Origin: an uncultured Pseudomonadota bacterium
GTDB taxonomy: Bacteria > Myxococcota_A > UBA796 > GCA-2862545
DNA: 12,799 nt
Reading direction: 5' to 3'
Assembly: GCA_937891875.1 (NCBI GenBank)
Contig: CALATR010000841.1
Location: forward strand, 1 to 12,799
The position numbers and the translations under genes are program-made. Below are positions 1 to 7,154 of the stretch, piece by piece (within the stretch, counting starts at the first letter, position 1; each line of letters starts with the position of its first letter). The notes under the pieces were generated by a model. That model ran no database searches. It was not told the DNA's origin and saw nothing but the letters and a program-made list of their open reading frames with translations.

Positions 1-559
1 CCGGGTCCAGGCCGGAGAGGATCTCGACGCCGACGCCGTGCAGCACGATGGGCTCGCTGCCGGGTCCGGGCACGGTCAGGGTGACGAGGGCTCCCGGCTC
101 GAAGGGCGGGTCCGAGAGTGCCGTGTCGAAGTACGTATTTCCGGGGAAGACCGGCTCCATCTCCACCGCGGTCGACAGGCCGGCGATGGTGACGATCCCC
201 ATGTCCTGGTTGCTCGGGTAGGGCAGGCAGGTGCCGTCGAAGTCGCAGACCTGCCCGCGATCGCACGTCGGGTCGCAGAACGGGTTGTTGCGCCGCAGCA
301 GGCGGCAGTCGCCCTCGTTGCCGATCTCCTCGAGCACCAGCTGGGGCACGACCCCGTCGGCGACCTTGCCCTCCACGCCGGTGCGGTCCCCAGCGGACTG
401 CACGACGAAGCCGCCGTAGTCCACGGACAGGTCGCACATGCCGGCGAGTGGCACGGTGTTCGGGTCCAGGTCGCTGCCGGTGTCGTCGGGCGGGCCCGGG
501 CAGGCGGTCAGCAGCAGGGCCAGGGCCAGCACCAGGCCAGGCGAGCGAGCGGCATCCAT
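1..559 (-). CDS. Cys-containing lipoprotein, hypothetical (3' end beyond window)
   Basis: The frame starts at ATG 559-557 and stays open to the left edge; 186 codons are visible, so the C-terminus is missing. The start is set by GGGAGGAG five bases upstream. Residues 1-20 form a lipoprotein signal: hydrophobic LVLALALLL, then lipobox LTAC with lipidated Cys20. The mature start PGPPDDTGSD is a flexible acidic linker. A five-Cys cluster follows at about residues 76-101, containing CDPTCDRGQVC and then DGTCLPYP. Such clusters are frequent in extracellular proteins of myxobacteria and are probably disulphide-bonded. The remainder reads as beta-strand rich, with VTIAGLST and LVTLTVPGPG. It lies 111 bases after the nine-domain lipoprotein on the same strand and has its own good ribosome binding site and an inverted repeat upstream. 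Its function is unknown; I infer an exported, membrane-anchored surface protein. Confidence 0.85.
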   Translation of the reverse strand, partial: MDAARSPGLVLALALLLTACPGPPDDTGSDLDPNTVPLAGMCDLSVDYGGFVVQSAGDRTGVEGKVADGVVPQLVLEEIGNEGDCRLLRRNNPFCDPTCDRGQVCDFDGTCLPYPSNQDMGIVTIAGLSTAVEMEPVFPGNTYFDTALSDPPFEPGALVTLTVPGPGSEPIVLHGVGVEILSGLDP

Positions 560-564
560 GCAGT

Positions 565-572
565 CTCCTCCC
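565..572 (-). promoter_or_regulatory. Ribosome binding site of the Cys-containing lipoprotein
   Basis: GGGAGGAG on the minus strand lies five bases before the ATG at 559. It decides between that ATG and a second ATG four bases further in, which lies in another frame and gives no export signal. Confidence 0.75.
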
Positions 573-594
573 AGGAGCAGAGCCCCATCTTGGA

Positions 595-611
595 CGATGT
601 TTGTCACATCG
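595..611. promoter_or_regulatory. 17-bp perfect inverted repeat, candidate operator
   Basis: CGATGT-TTGTC-ACATCG on the plus strand: two perfect 6-bp arms with a 5-bp spacer, in the gap between the nine-domain lipoprotein stop and the Cys-containing lipoprotein start, 36-52 bases upstream of the latter. Size and symmetry fit the binding site of a dimeric helix-turn-helix regulator. No convincing -35/-10 pair is visible around it. It is not followed by a T-run in either direction, so it is not an intrinsic terminator. Confidence 0.4.
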
Positions 612-670
612 GCCAGTACGCATCGACCGCCCCTGGTGGGACGGCCGACGGTGGGGGGAGCGGCGCGGAC

Positions 671-3619
671 CTACTCCGTGCAGGTGAAGACGGGACGCTG
701 GCCGGTGAAGGAGCCCCAGGTACCGTAGTTGTCGTAGGTGCTGCCGAAGTTGTGGGTCTCGCACTCGCCGGCGGTCGCGTACGCAGGCATGGTGCCCGCG
801 TCGTAGCACCACATCGAGGTGGCGGAGTCGTTGGCGTCACCGAGGGAGACGTAGGCGTAGTCGCCGGTGATGGCGTCCATCAGCGACGCGTCCCAGGTCA
901 GGGTGACCGAGTACGCGGTGGCGACGAGGCCCTTGGCGGCACAGACGCTGGCGTGGTCCGACGCGGGTGCCGGGTAGCTGGCGCGGACCCAGTAATAGCC
1001 GGCCTGGAACGTCACATCTGTGCCCAGCTTCACGTCGGCCGAGCGCGTGGACATGCCGTCGTCGGTGCTGTCGTGGGGGGTGATCACGCAGGCCCAGGTC
1101 TGGCCGTTGGAGGTCTCGGTCGACGGGATGGTGTCGCCGGCGACGGTCGTGGTGGCGGTCGTGCCGGTGAAGGCGCTGCCGTCCACCTCCCACTCGACGG
1201 TGTAGGTGACCGGGTCACCGTCCGCGTCGACCGAGGGCGCGACGACGTCGCAGATGAGGTCGTCGTCGGGGGAGCCCGCACCGGCGTCCAGCTCGATGCC
1301 CGGCGCGCTGGGCGCGGAGTTCGACACGGTGACCGGATCGGCGAGGAGGCTGCTGCTGTCGGTGCCGTCGTCGACGGTGAGCAGGAAGGTGACCTGGTCG
1401 CCCTTGGCGAAGCTGCTCGCGCCGAGCCCGGTGCCGGCCCCGGCGGAAGCGCCGTTGACGGTCCAGGCGAGGGTCTCGGTGAAGCTGTCCCCGTCGGCAT
1501 CGCTGACCGCCCAGCTGGCGGCGGCGTCGGTCGTGGTGGTGAGCACCCCCGGCGAGACGGCCAGGGCCGAGATCATGGGGGGACTGTTGCGCACGGTGAC
1601 GCTGGCGGTCTCGTAGTCGGCGCCGTCGTCCGTGGGGTCGTGGGGCGTGATCAGCAGCCGGACCTGCTGTCCCTTGTCGAACCAGGTCTCACCGTCGAGG
1701 GACGAGGTCGTGCTGGAGGTGGTCTCCTCGAACACGGTCACGCCGTCGACCGACCAGCTGTAGGTGAAGCTGACGGGGTCGCCGTCCGGGTCGATCGCGG
1801 CGGCGGTGGCCACCAGGACGGTGTCGGTGACGGGCGACTCGCTGGAGAGGCTGGCTTCGGTGATCTCGGGGGGCGCGTTGCGGACGACCACGTCGGTCGA
1901 CTCGACCGCAGCGCCGACGCCGCCGAACCCATCGACGGGGGTGAGGGTGCAGGACACGACGTCGCCCTTCTCGAACGCGTCCGAGTCGAGCACGGGGCCG
2001 GTGCCGACGAGCACGCCGTTGACAGACCAGGCGATCCCGTAGTCCTCGGCGTCACCGTCGGCGTCGGCCCACCCGCTGCCGACGCAGGTGGCGGAGATGC
2101 CCTCCACCAGGGGAGCGGGGCTGACCGTGGCGGCGCCGACGGACGGGGCGGAGTTCTGCACGACCAGGGTCGGGCTGCTGACCGCCGGGCTGTCGAGCTC
2201 GCCGTCGGAGACGGACACGCTGACGGACACGCTGTCCCCCCGCTCGAACGCCAGCTCTCCGGCGAGTACCTCCCCGCCGGCGAGCTCCACGCCGTTGACG
2301 GACCAGGTGTAGGTCGGCGCGAGCGCGTCGCCGTCGACGTCGTGGGCGTCGTAGCTGGCCGCGATGACGTCGTCGGTGAACAGCGTGGCGCCGGGCACGG
2401 TGCTGACGTGGTCGACCACCGGGGCGGTGTTGAGCACGAAGACGGTGTCGCTGCGGACGGGCTCGCCGGGGTCGGCGTCGTCCCACGGCGTCACCTCGAC
2501 CTCGACCCGGTCCCCCTTGCGGAAGCTCTCGCTGCCGAGGGTGGGGGTCGTCGCCACGACCACGCCGTTGACGAACCAGTCGTACGTGTAGGCGATCGGG
2601 TCCCCGTCGACGTCCACCGCCGCGCCGTGGGTGGCGGTCAGGGTGTCGCCCTCGACCGGGGTGAGGGTGTCGATCCCCGCTGCGGCCAGGCTGGGGGCGG
2701 TGTTGGCGACCGTTGCGACAGCGGACGCGACCGGTGCGCCGTCGCCGCGGCCGTCGAACGGGGTGGCGACGCAGGACACGGTGTCGCCCCGGCTGAACGC
2801 GTCGCCGGTCAAGGTGGCGCCGACGTCGACCTGCAGCTCGCCGCTGACGTACCACTGCACCCGCACGGCCTGGGGATCCCCGTCGAGGTCCGACCACCCG
2901 GACGGCGCGCAGGACAGCTCGCTGGCCTCGGTCGGCACGGCGGGGCTGACCGCAGCGGCGGTGATCTCGGGCACGGTGTTGCCGACCTTCACCTGGGCGG
3001 CGGCGGGCGCGCTGTCGACGAAGCCGTCATGGGCGACGACCACGACCGAGATGACGTCGTCACGGGAGGTGAGCTCGGCGGGCAGGGTGTCGCCGATGAC
3101 GTCGACCGGCTCGCCGTCGATGGACCAGGCGAACTGGAAGCTGATCCCGTCGCCGTCGACATCATCGCCCTGGACCCGCGCCACGATGTCGGCGCGGGTG
3201 CCCGGATCCGCCGGCGACAGCACCACGCTGTGCACCTCCGGTGCGGTGTTCTCGACGCGGACGACAGCGCTGGCCATGGCGCTCTGGAGCTCGCCGTCGT
3301 CGGCGAACACCCGCACCTCCCAGACGTCGCCCTTGGCGGTCTCGGCGGCGGGCACGGTGGGGCCGGTGATCCCGGACTTCTGGCCGTTGCGCAGCCAGGC
3401 CCAGCTGAAGGTGAGCGCGTCTCCATCGGCGTCGGACGCATCCACCCGGGCGACGAGATCGGTCGTGGCGTCGGGGGCTACCGGGGTGATCGCGACGGTG
3501 GCGACGGGCGCCCGGTTGGCGATCTCGACCGGGACCTCCGGTTCACCGGTCTCGGAGGTCGGCGGCTGGGCGCAGCCGGTGAGGGCGATGACGACGAGGG
3601 GCGCGACGAGACGGTGCAT
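671..3619 (-). CDS. Lipoprotein with nine Ig/PKD-like domains and a unique four-Cys C-terminal domain
   Basis: 982 residues from ATG 3619 to TAG. The frame is open further upstream, but this ATG begins a clear lipoprotein signal (LVAPLVVIALTGC, lipobox LTGC, Cys16). A short SETGEPE linker leads into nine tandem domains at residues 35-123, 124-213, 214-305, 306-396, 397-488, 489-580, 581-677, 678-766 and 767-866. Each opens with N-[TSAR]-x-P, carries D-x-DGD, then a W-x-[VRI]-[ND]-G strand, and ends near DG in a beta strand, as in Ig/PKD-like beta-sandwich domains. D-x-DGD occurs in all nine and may bind Ca2+. Domains 3, 6 and 9 each carry one Cys pair (237/283, 512/557, 790/844), placed like the B-F disulphide of Ig folds. 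Residues 867-982 form a separate domain with four Cys (893, 938, 953, 980) that I cannot assign. It is a paralogue of the 7155-10628 gene with another tip. The ribosome binding site is weak. Likely a lipid-anchored extracellular rod; the ligand is unknown. Confidence 0.92.
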   Translation of the reverse strand: MHRLVAPLVVIALTGCAQPPTSETGEPEVPVEIANRAPVATVAITPVAPDATTDLVARVDASDADGDALTFSWAWLRNGQKSGITGPTVPAAETAKGDVWEVRVFADDGELQSAMASAVVRVENTAPEVHSVVLSPADPGTRADIVARVQGDDVDGDGISFQFAWSIDGEPVDVIGDTLPAELTSRDDVISVVVVAHDGFVDSAPAAAQVKVGNTVPEITAAAVSPAVPTEASELSCAPSGWSDLDGDPQAVRVQWYVSGELQVDVGATLTGDAFSRGDTVSCVATPFDGRGDGAPVASAVATVANTAPSLAAAGIDTLTPVEGDTLTATHGAAVDVDGDPIAYTYDWFVNGVVVATTPTLGSESFRKGDRVEVEVTPWDDADPGEPVRSDTVFVLNTAPVVDHVSTVPGATLFTDDVIAASYDAHDVDGDALAPTYTWSVNGVELAGGEVLAGELAFERGDSVSVSVSVSDGELDSPAVSSPTLVVQNSAPSVGAATVSPAPLVEGISATCVGSGWADADGDAEDYGIAWSVNGVLVGTGPVLDSDAFEKGDVVSCTLTPVDGFGGVGAAVESTDVVVRNAPPEITEASLSSESPVTDTVLVATAAAIDPDGDPVSFTYSWSVDGVTVFEETTSSTTSSLDGETWFDKGQQVRLLITPHDPTDDGADYETASVTVRNSPPMISALAVSPGVLTTTTDAAASWAVSDADGDSFTETLAWTVNGASAGAGTGLGASSFAKGDQVTFLLTVDDGTDSSSLLADPVTVSNSAPSAPGIELDAGAGSPDDDLICDVVAPSVDADGDPVTYTVEWEVDGSAFTGTTATTTVAGDTIPSTETSNGQTWACVITPHDSTDDGMSTRSADVKLGTDVTFQAGYYWVRASYPAPASDHASVCAAKGLVATAYSVTLTWDASLMDAITGDYAYVSLGDANDSATSMWCYDAGTMPAYATAGECETHNFGSTYDNYGTWGSFTGQRPVFTCTE
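674..1021 (-). other. C-terminal tip domain, four Cys, unassigned
   Basis: Codes residues 867-982 of the nine-domain lipoprotein. It lacks the N-x-x-P / D-x-DGD pattern of the stalk and is rich in Tyr, Trp and Cys. Landmarks are YYWVRASYPAP, ASVCAAKG, MWCYDAG, GECETHNFGS and a closing RPVFTCTE. The early and last Cys, a central pair, and the F-x-C-x-E ending loosely recall C-type-lectin-like folds. That similarity is too weak to name the family. Confidence 0.55.
1022..3517 (-). repeat. Tandem array of nine ~90-residue Ig/PKD-like domain repeats
   Basis: Nine protein-level repeats of 89, 90, 92, 91, 92, 92, 97, 89 and 100 residues. At DNA level the best-kept piece is the D-x-DGD stretch, seen on the plus strand as recurring gtcgccgtc-type blocks about 270-290 bases apart. 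The units are well diverged, so this is an old array rather than a fresh expansion. Confidence 0.88.
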
Positions 3620-3623
3620 GGGG

Positions 3624-3657
3624 GACCCCGAACGAGTGACGTGCTCAGTCGGGGGTC
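3624..3657. promoter_or_regulatory. Nested dyad before the nine-domain lipoprotein: candidate operator or leader hairpin
   Basis: The core at 3633-3651 is CGAGTGACGTGCTCAGTCG: 7-bp arms with one mismatch around a 5-bp spacer. Outside it, GACCCC (3624-3629) and GGGGTC (3652-3657) are also perfectly complementary, with a 3-base bulge on one side. The element ends five bases before the ATG at 3619, just downstream of the TetR gene. As DNA it has the size of a TetR-family operator. As RNA it could fold and hide the region where a ribosome would bind. Which of the two applies cannot be told from sequence. Confidence 0.4.
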
Positions 3658-3711
3658 GGATTCTGTCGGCCCGGGCTTGACGGCGGGCAGCCATGATCCG
3701 ATGGGGCGCGG

Positions 3712-4311
3712 TCAGGCCCCGTCGAGGGCGGCGCGCACGGCGGCGTCGGCCATGCCGTCGATGAGCGAGTCCATGCCCAGCAGGGCGGCCTTGAACTCGA
3801 GGTGGCCGGCGTGGTGCAGCATCACGAAGCCGTGCACGGTGGACCACACGGCCATCACCCGGGTGGGCACGACGGTGGGATCCTCGGGGGTGCCGATGGC
3901 CTGCACGACCAGGGCGGCGAGGCTCACGAAGGCCTCGGCACTGCGCGCCTTCATGGCTGCAAAGCGCTCGGCGTCGGCCAGCGCGGGCAGGAACATCACC
4001 CGGTAGTGGGCGGGGTGGTGCAGGGCGAAGCGCACGTAGGCCCGGGCGCGCTCGCGCAGCGACTCGCGAGGGTCGTCCTGCCGATCGGCGTCGGCCATGG
4101 AGGCCTCCAGCAGGGCCCAGCCCTCTTCGGCGATCGCAGCCAGCAACGCCAGCTTGTCGGGGAAGTGGTGGTAGGGCGCGCCCGAGCTGACCCCGAGGCG
4201 GCGGGCGAGCGCGCGCAGGGACACGGCGTCCGGCTCGTCGTGCTCGAGCCAGCGCACGGTCTCGCGGATGAGCTCCTGGCGCAGATCCCCCACGGTCCTC
4301 CCGGGCAGCAT
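3712..4311 (-). CDS. TetR/AcrR-family regulator, WHG-type C-terminal domain
   Basis: 199 residues, a normal length for the family. An N-terminal three-helix DNA-binding domain spans about residues 9-65, with the helix-turn-helix in SLRALARRLGVSSGAPYHHF (31-50), followed by the usual P-D-K-x-x-L-L. The C-terminal ligand-binding and dimerisation half carries W156-x-x-x-H160-G161, the signature of the WHG (TetR_C_33-like) subgroup. ATG 4311 is the most natural start, but its ribosome binding site is poor. GTG 4293, preceded by GGGAGG, is an alternative giving a six-residue shorter protein. It sits 34 bases after the beta-rich secreted protein gene, so probably co-transcribed with it and the hydrolase. 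The dyad just downstream is a possible target. Likely a cytoplasmic repressor; the inducer is unknown. Confidence 0.93.
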   Translation of the reverse strand: MLPGRTVGDLRQELIRETVRWLEHDEPDAVSLRALARRLGVSSGAPYHHFPDKLALLAAIAEEGWALLEASMADADRQDDPRESLRERARAYVRFALHHPAHYRVMFLPALADAERFAAMKARSAEAFVSLAALVVQAIGTPEDPTVVPTRVMAVWSTVHGFVMLHHAGHLEFKAALLGMDSLIDGMADAAVRAALDGA

Positions 4312-4345
4312 CCCCCGTAGCCCGCACGGACGGCGCTGCAGCCGC

Positions 4346-4903
4346 TCAGGGCAGGTCGACGCCCACCTGCACGCTGCCCTGGAGCACGAGGCTGCCGGCG
4401 GGGGTGCTCGGCAAGAAGGCCCAGCCCGCTCCGCCCACCGCCTGCACGTGGATGCCGTCGCGCTGGGAGCCGAGGAAGAGCTCGCCGAGCACGGGCAGGC
4501 GCAGGCCACCACGCAGGCCGGCGGCGATGGGGCTCGCGACCTGCACGCCGCCGTGGACCCGACCCCGCCGCTCGACCCGGGCCCAGGGTGCCAGCGAGAG
4601 TCCGGCGGAGGGACCGCGGGTGAAGAACACGCCGACCGACGCCCCCGCCGCCCAGGCCCAGCCGGTGTCCTCCCGAGAGCCCGGGCCTCCGCCGTGCTGC
4701 ATGCCCACGGACAGCTCGGTCGTGCCGGCCGGGACGCGGGTCCCGAGGGACAGCACCACCCGGGGCTGGTCGTCTTCGGCGGGCAGGCGCACCGCGACCG
4801 CCTGCTCGGGTGCGCCGACCGCGACCACGACGTCCCCGGGCGCGGGGCTGCGCTGGGCGATCGGATCGGCCTGTGCGAGAGGCGCCAGGAGCAGGAGGAT
4901 CAC
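4346..4903 (-). CDS. Small secreted beta-rich protein, possible outer-membrane barrel, unknown function
   Basis: 185 residues starting at GTG 4903, whose first four bases (GTGA) overlap the TGA of the hydrolase. This implies translational coupling, helped by AGGAG five bases upstream inside the hydrolase gene. MILLLLAPLAQA is a minimal signal peptide with an AQA cleavage site before Asp13; it lacks the usual basic residues, a mild oddity. The mature part is built of short alternating polar/hydrophobic strands, for example VVLSLGTRV, WAWAAGASVGVFF, LSLAPWARVERRG and VHGGVQVASPIAAGLRGGLR. The last segment, SLVLQGSVQVGVDLP, also reads as a beta strand. The pattern is that of small outer-membrane beta-barrels, though the protein is short for a complete barrel. 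No family is recognised. Position between hydrolase and TetR suggests one transcription unit. Confidence 0.78.
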   Translation of the reverse strand: MILLLLAPLAQADPIAQRSPAPGDVVVAVGAPEQAVAVRLPAEDDQPRVVLSLGTRVPAGTTELSVGMQHGGGPGSREDTGWAWAAGASVGVFFTRGPSAGLSLAPWARVERRGRVHGGVQVASPIAAGLRGGLRLPVLGELFLGSQRDGIHVQAVGGAGWAFLPSTPAGSLVLQGSVQVGVDLP

Positions 4904-4913
4904 CGGGTCTCCT
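4900..4913 (-). promoter_or_regulatory. GTGA stop/start overlap with internal ribosome binding site
   Basis: The GTG start of the beta-rich protein (4903-4901) and the TGA stop of the hydrolase (4902-4900) share bases, and AGGAG lies at 4913-4909. This is the clearest sign of an operon in the window. Confidence 0.7.
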
Positions 4914-5787
4914 GAACGCCGGGAAAGTCGGCGTCAAACCAGGCGTCCTGGGCGTCTTGATCCTCGAGGAGCCAGGCGTCGAGCCAGGTGTCCACCACCC
5001 GCATCGCGTCCCGGCGGGCCTCCTCGACCGGTCGACCGCGGGGGCCGTCCTTGTCCAGCTCGTCCTCGGTGACGCCGTCGGCCCAGTCGTAGTGGTTCAG
5101 CCCGTCGACGACCGCGTACAGGCGAGGCTCGGGCTGGGCCAGGATTGCGTCTTCCACCCGGGTGAGGTCGGCGCTGCCGTCGTTCTCGCCGACGATCGAG
5201 AGCACCGGATCCCCGGCCCGGCTCGCGAGATCGTCCCACGGCGCGGGGAACGAGGCGATGATGCCGACGGTGGCGAAGTCGGCGGGGGCCTCGATGAAGG
5301 TGCGGCTGGCGACGACGCCCCCCAGGCTGTGGCCGGCGATCGCGGCGGGGGCATCGGGATCGAGTGCGCCGTACAGCGCATGGTCGGGGTCGTCGGCCAG
5401 CTCGCGGACGCGCCAGAGCGCCTCGGCGGACGTGCCCTGGGCGAAGATCGCCAGATCGCCGGGGTGGGTGGCGGTGATGACGACGTAGCCGCGAGAGGCG
5501 ACGTGCTCGGCCCACCAGCGGTAGCGCGCGGGGGGCACGAGACCGCCGTGCACGAACAGCACCGGGGGGAAGGGGCCCGCCCCCAGCTGGTCGTCGTCGG
5601 CGATGGGAGCGTGCACCTCGACGAGGGCGGACTCGGTGACCCGGACCGCGGCGCGGACCTGGAGCCGACCCACGTCGAGCGGACCGGCCTCGCCCGGGGT
5701 GCGCGCGGTGGAGGTGGCGGTCTGCACGCGCTCGAGAGAGGGCGCGGCGCAGGCGAGGAGCAGGGTCAGCGGCAGGAGGCGGCGCAT
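4900..5787 (-). CDS. Alpha/beta-hydrolase lipoprotein (serine esterase/lipase-like)
   Basis: 295 residues. MRRLLPLTLLLAC is a lipoprotein signal with lipobox LLAC and Cys13. The catalytic fold is clear: an oxyanion-hole HGG at 80-82 after VLFVH, the nucleophile elbow G-H-S-L-G with Ser154, acid Asp203 in VGEND after a beta strand, and His232 in GLNHYDW. This gives a complete triad in the usual order and spacing. HPGD at 108-111 and the general layout recall chlorophyllase / PAF-acetylhydrolase-like serine hydrolases, but the substrate cannot be told. It probably sits on the periplasmic or outer face of an envelope membrane. The next gene overlaps its stop by four bases and the TPR-like gene ends 74 bases upstream. 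No good Shine-Dalgarno is seen before ATG 5787 (pyrimidine-rich CCTCCCCC instead), so it may depend on coupling or a weak site. Confidence 0.94.
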   Translation of the reverse strand: MRRLLPLTLLLACAAPSLERVQTATSTARTPGEAGPLDVGRLQVRAAVRVTESALVEVHAPIADDDQLGAGPFPPVLFVHGGLVPPARYRWWAEHVASRGYVVITATHPGDLAIFAQGTSAEALWRVRELADDPDHALYGALDPDAPAAIAGHSLGGVVASRTFIEAPADFATVGIIASFPAPWDDLASRAGDPVLSIVGENDGSADLTRVEDAILAQPEPRLYAVVDGLNHYDWADGVTEDELDKDGPRGRPVEEARRDAMRVVDTWLDAWLLEDQDAQDAWFDADFPGVQETR

Positions 5788-5861
5788 GGGGGAGGGCTAC
5801 CCCGGCTCGTCGTGGGGGCGGGTGGCCGGGCGGTGGGGAAGGGACACGCCCGTAGGCACGC

Positions 5862-7034
5862 TCACCGGTGGGTGCGGACCGCCTCGCGCATGGCCTTCAC
5901 CTCGGCGTCGTCGGGGTCGAGCCCGTACGCCCGGTCGAGCGCCTCGCTCGCCTCGCGCAGCCAGGTGTCCTGGCGCAGGTTCAGCACCTCGCGCTCGGCC
6001 TTGTCCGACGTCTTGACCAGCTTGGCGTCCAGCTCGCGAGCCCGGCGCAGGAGCAGGGCGCCGATCCGCTTGGGCAGGGCGGCGAGCTGGGGGGACTCGG
6101 CCTGCATGTCCCGGTACAGCGTCAGCGCCCGCGTCGGGTCGGTCTCCTCCAGCCAGGGGCCGTACTTCTCGATGACCTTGATGTTGCCGACGTTGTCGCG
6201 GAAGGTCGCCTCGATCGCGAACACCGCCTCCATCTTGCGGGCGGGCACCCGCAGGAGCAGGTCCAGTCGGTCCGCCTCGAGCTCCCGGCGCACCCGACGC
6301 AGGGGGAGATCGGCGTCGCTGCCGAGGTCGGTCGAGGCGCGCACCCGCCAGGCCAGCCCGCGCTCCAGCACGGCCAGCGCCGCGTCCACCGCGTCGGGGT
6401 CCGCAGCCAGGACGGCCCGGGCCTGCTCGGTGTAGGTGTGGCCGAAGGCCGGCGTTCGAACGGTCGCTTCGGGTTGATCGGCCGTGAGCGTCGCCGCCTC
6501 CAGCCGAGCCAGACCCACCTTGACGTTGCCGGTGTGGGTCTCGAGCATGCCGCGCAGGGCCAGCGACTCCAGCGTCTCGCCCTCCAGCTTCTCGAGCCCG
6601 TCGATCCAGCGCGACACCCCCTGGGGATGCTCGCCGCGGACCTGCTCGACCGCCTGGGTGAACAGCGCCCGGCGGGACTCGGCGACCACCGCCCGTGCGC
6701 GGCTGGGGTGGGGCTCCTCGGACACCAGGACCAGCGCCTCGTAGCCGGCGGCCAGCGCCTCCATGCGCAGGTCCCGGACCGCGCGCGGGGCCTCCTTGTC
6801 GAACTCCGCCTGGCGCGCCTGCTTGACCAGGGCCTCCCCGAGCAGCAGCCAGGCGAGTCCCCGGGTGCGTGGCTTGATGCGGTCGGCCTCGGTGAGCGCC
6901 TGGCGCAGGGTGGCCGCAGCCTCGGCGACGTGGCCCTCGGAAAGGGCGGTCTCGGCCTTCGCGACGTCGGACGTCGGGCTGGCGAGGGCGGGACCGGTCA
7001 GGGCGAGGAGCAGCAGGGCGAGCGCGGGACGCAG
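5862..7034 (-). CDS. Secreted helical TPR-like protein, probable CTG start
   Basis: The frame carries no usable ATG/GTG/TTG before an ATG at 6764, but coding clearly continues upstream of that. From CTG 7034 the product is 390 residues and begins (M)RPALALLLLALTGPALA-SP, a textbook Sec signal peptide with ALA cleavage. GGAGG sits four bases before this CTG (7039-7043). Starting at 6764 would discard the signal and 90 residues of coherent helical sequence. The mature protein is almost wholly helical, rich in Ala, Leu, Glu and Arg, with repeated A-x(3)-L-x(2)-A patterns. Its C-terminus (about 365-390, ALDRAYGLDPDDAEVKAM) resembles a tetratricopeptide repeat. I infer a periplasmic scaffold or binding protein; partner unknown. 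It lies between the fibrinogen-type lipoprotein (120 bases upstream) and the hydrolase (74 bases downstream). A sequencing error near the start is the alternative to a true CTG start. Confidence 0.82.
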   Translation of the reverse strand: MRPALALLLLALTGPALASPTSDVAKAETALSEGHVAEAAATLRQALTEADRIKPRTRGLAWLLLGEALVKQARQAEFDKEAPRAVRDLRMEALAAGYEALVLVSEEPHPSRARAVVAESRRALFTQAVEQVRGEHPQGVSRWIDGLEKLEGETLESLALRGMLETHTGNVKVGLARLEAATLTADQPEATVRTPAFGHTYTEQARAVLAADPDAVDAALAVLERGLAWRVRASTDLGSDADLPLRRVRRELEADRLDLLLRVPARKMEAVFAIEATFRDNVGNIKVIEKYGPWLEETDPTRALTLYRDMQAESPQLAALPKRIGALLLRRARELDAKLVKTSDKAEREVLNLRQDTWLREASEALDRAYGLDPDDAEVKAMREAVRTHR

Positions 7035-7038
7035 AGGA

Positions 7039-7043
7039 CCTCC
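7039..7043 (-). promoter_or_regulatory. Shine-Dalgarno GGAGG deciding a CTG start
   Basis: GGAGG on the minus strand ends four bases before CTG 7034-7032. No other candidate start codon in this frame lies nearby, so the site supports the non-canonical start. Confidence 0.55.
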
Positions 7044-7066
7044 GAGTACGTATCGGTGCAGAGCCG

Positions 7067-7085
7067 TCGTGGGTTCAGCCCACGA
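7067..7085. promoter_or_regulatory. 19-bp perfect inverted repeat
   Basis: TCGTGGG-TTCAG-CCCACGA: perfect 7-bp arms with a 5-base loop, in the 120-base gap between the fibrinogen-type lipoprotein and the TPR-like gene, 33-51 bases before the CTG start. As RNA it is a stable stem-loop but no U-run follows on the minus strand. It may be a weak or Rho-assisted end for the upstream gene, an RNA-stabilising hairpin, or an operator. An A/T-rich patch (GAATATGCA) just upstream could be part of a promoter, but no matching -35 is seen. Confidence 0.4.
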
Positions 7086-7154
7086 GCAGCGTGCATATTC
7101 CGATCGCCCGTCGCCGCCGGACGTGGACCGTCTCCATCGGTCTCGTCCCGGACG

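Noticed and set aside
38..4006. Plus-strand open frame of 1322 codons opposite the nine-domain lipoprotein and TetR genes
   Set aside because: Its product is a low-complexity string of Gly, Val, Asp, Arg and His with no domains, as expected from the mirror of GC-rich codons. It runs through several well-supported minus-strand genes.
671..4327. Longer version of the nine-domain lipoprotein starting at 4327
   Set aside because: The extra 236 residues are Arg/Ala/Pro-rich shadow of the TetR gene. The lipoprotein signal at 3619 is unambiguous.
5862..6764. TPR-like gene starting at ATG 6764
   Set aside because: Coding sequence with coherent helices and a full signal peptide continues 90 codons upstream, and no ribosome binding site precedes 6764.
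7038..7056. CCGA-N7-TCGG dyad next to the CTG start as an operator
   Set aside because: Four-base arms are too short to stand out in GC-rich DNA, and it overlaps the ribosome binding site region by chance as easily as by design.
7067..7085. Intrinsic terminator after the fibrinogen-type gene
   Set aside because: The stem is good but there is no U-run on the minus strand, so it is kept only as an inverted repeat.
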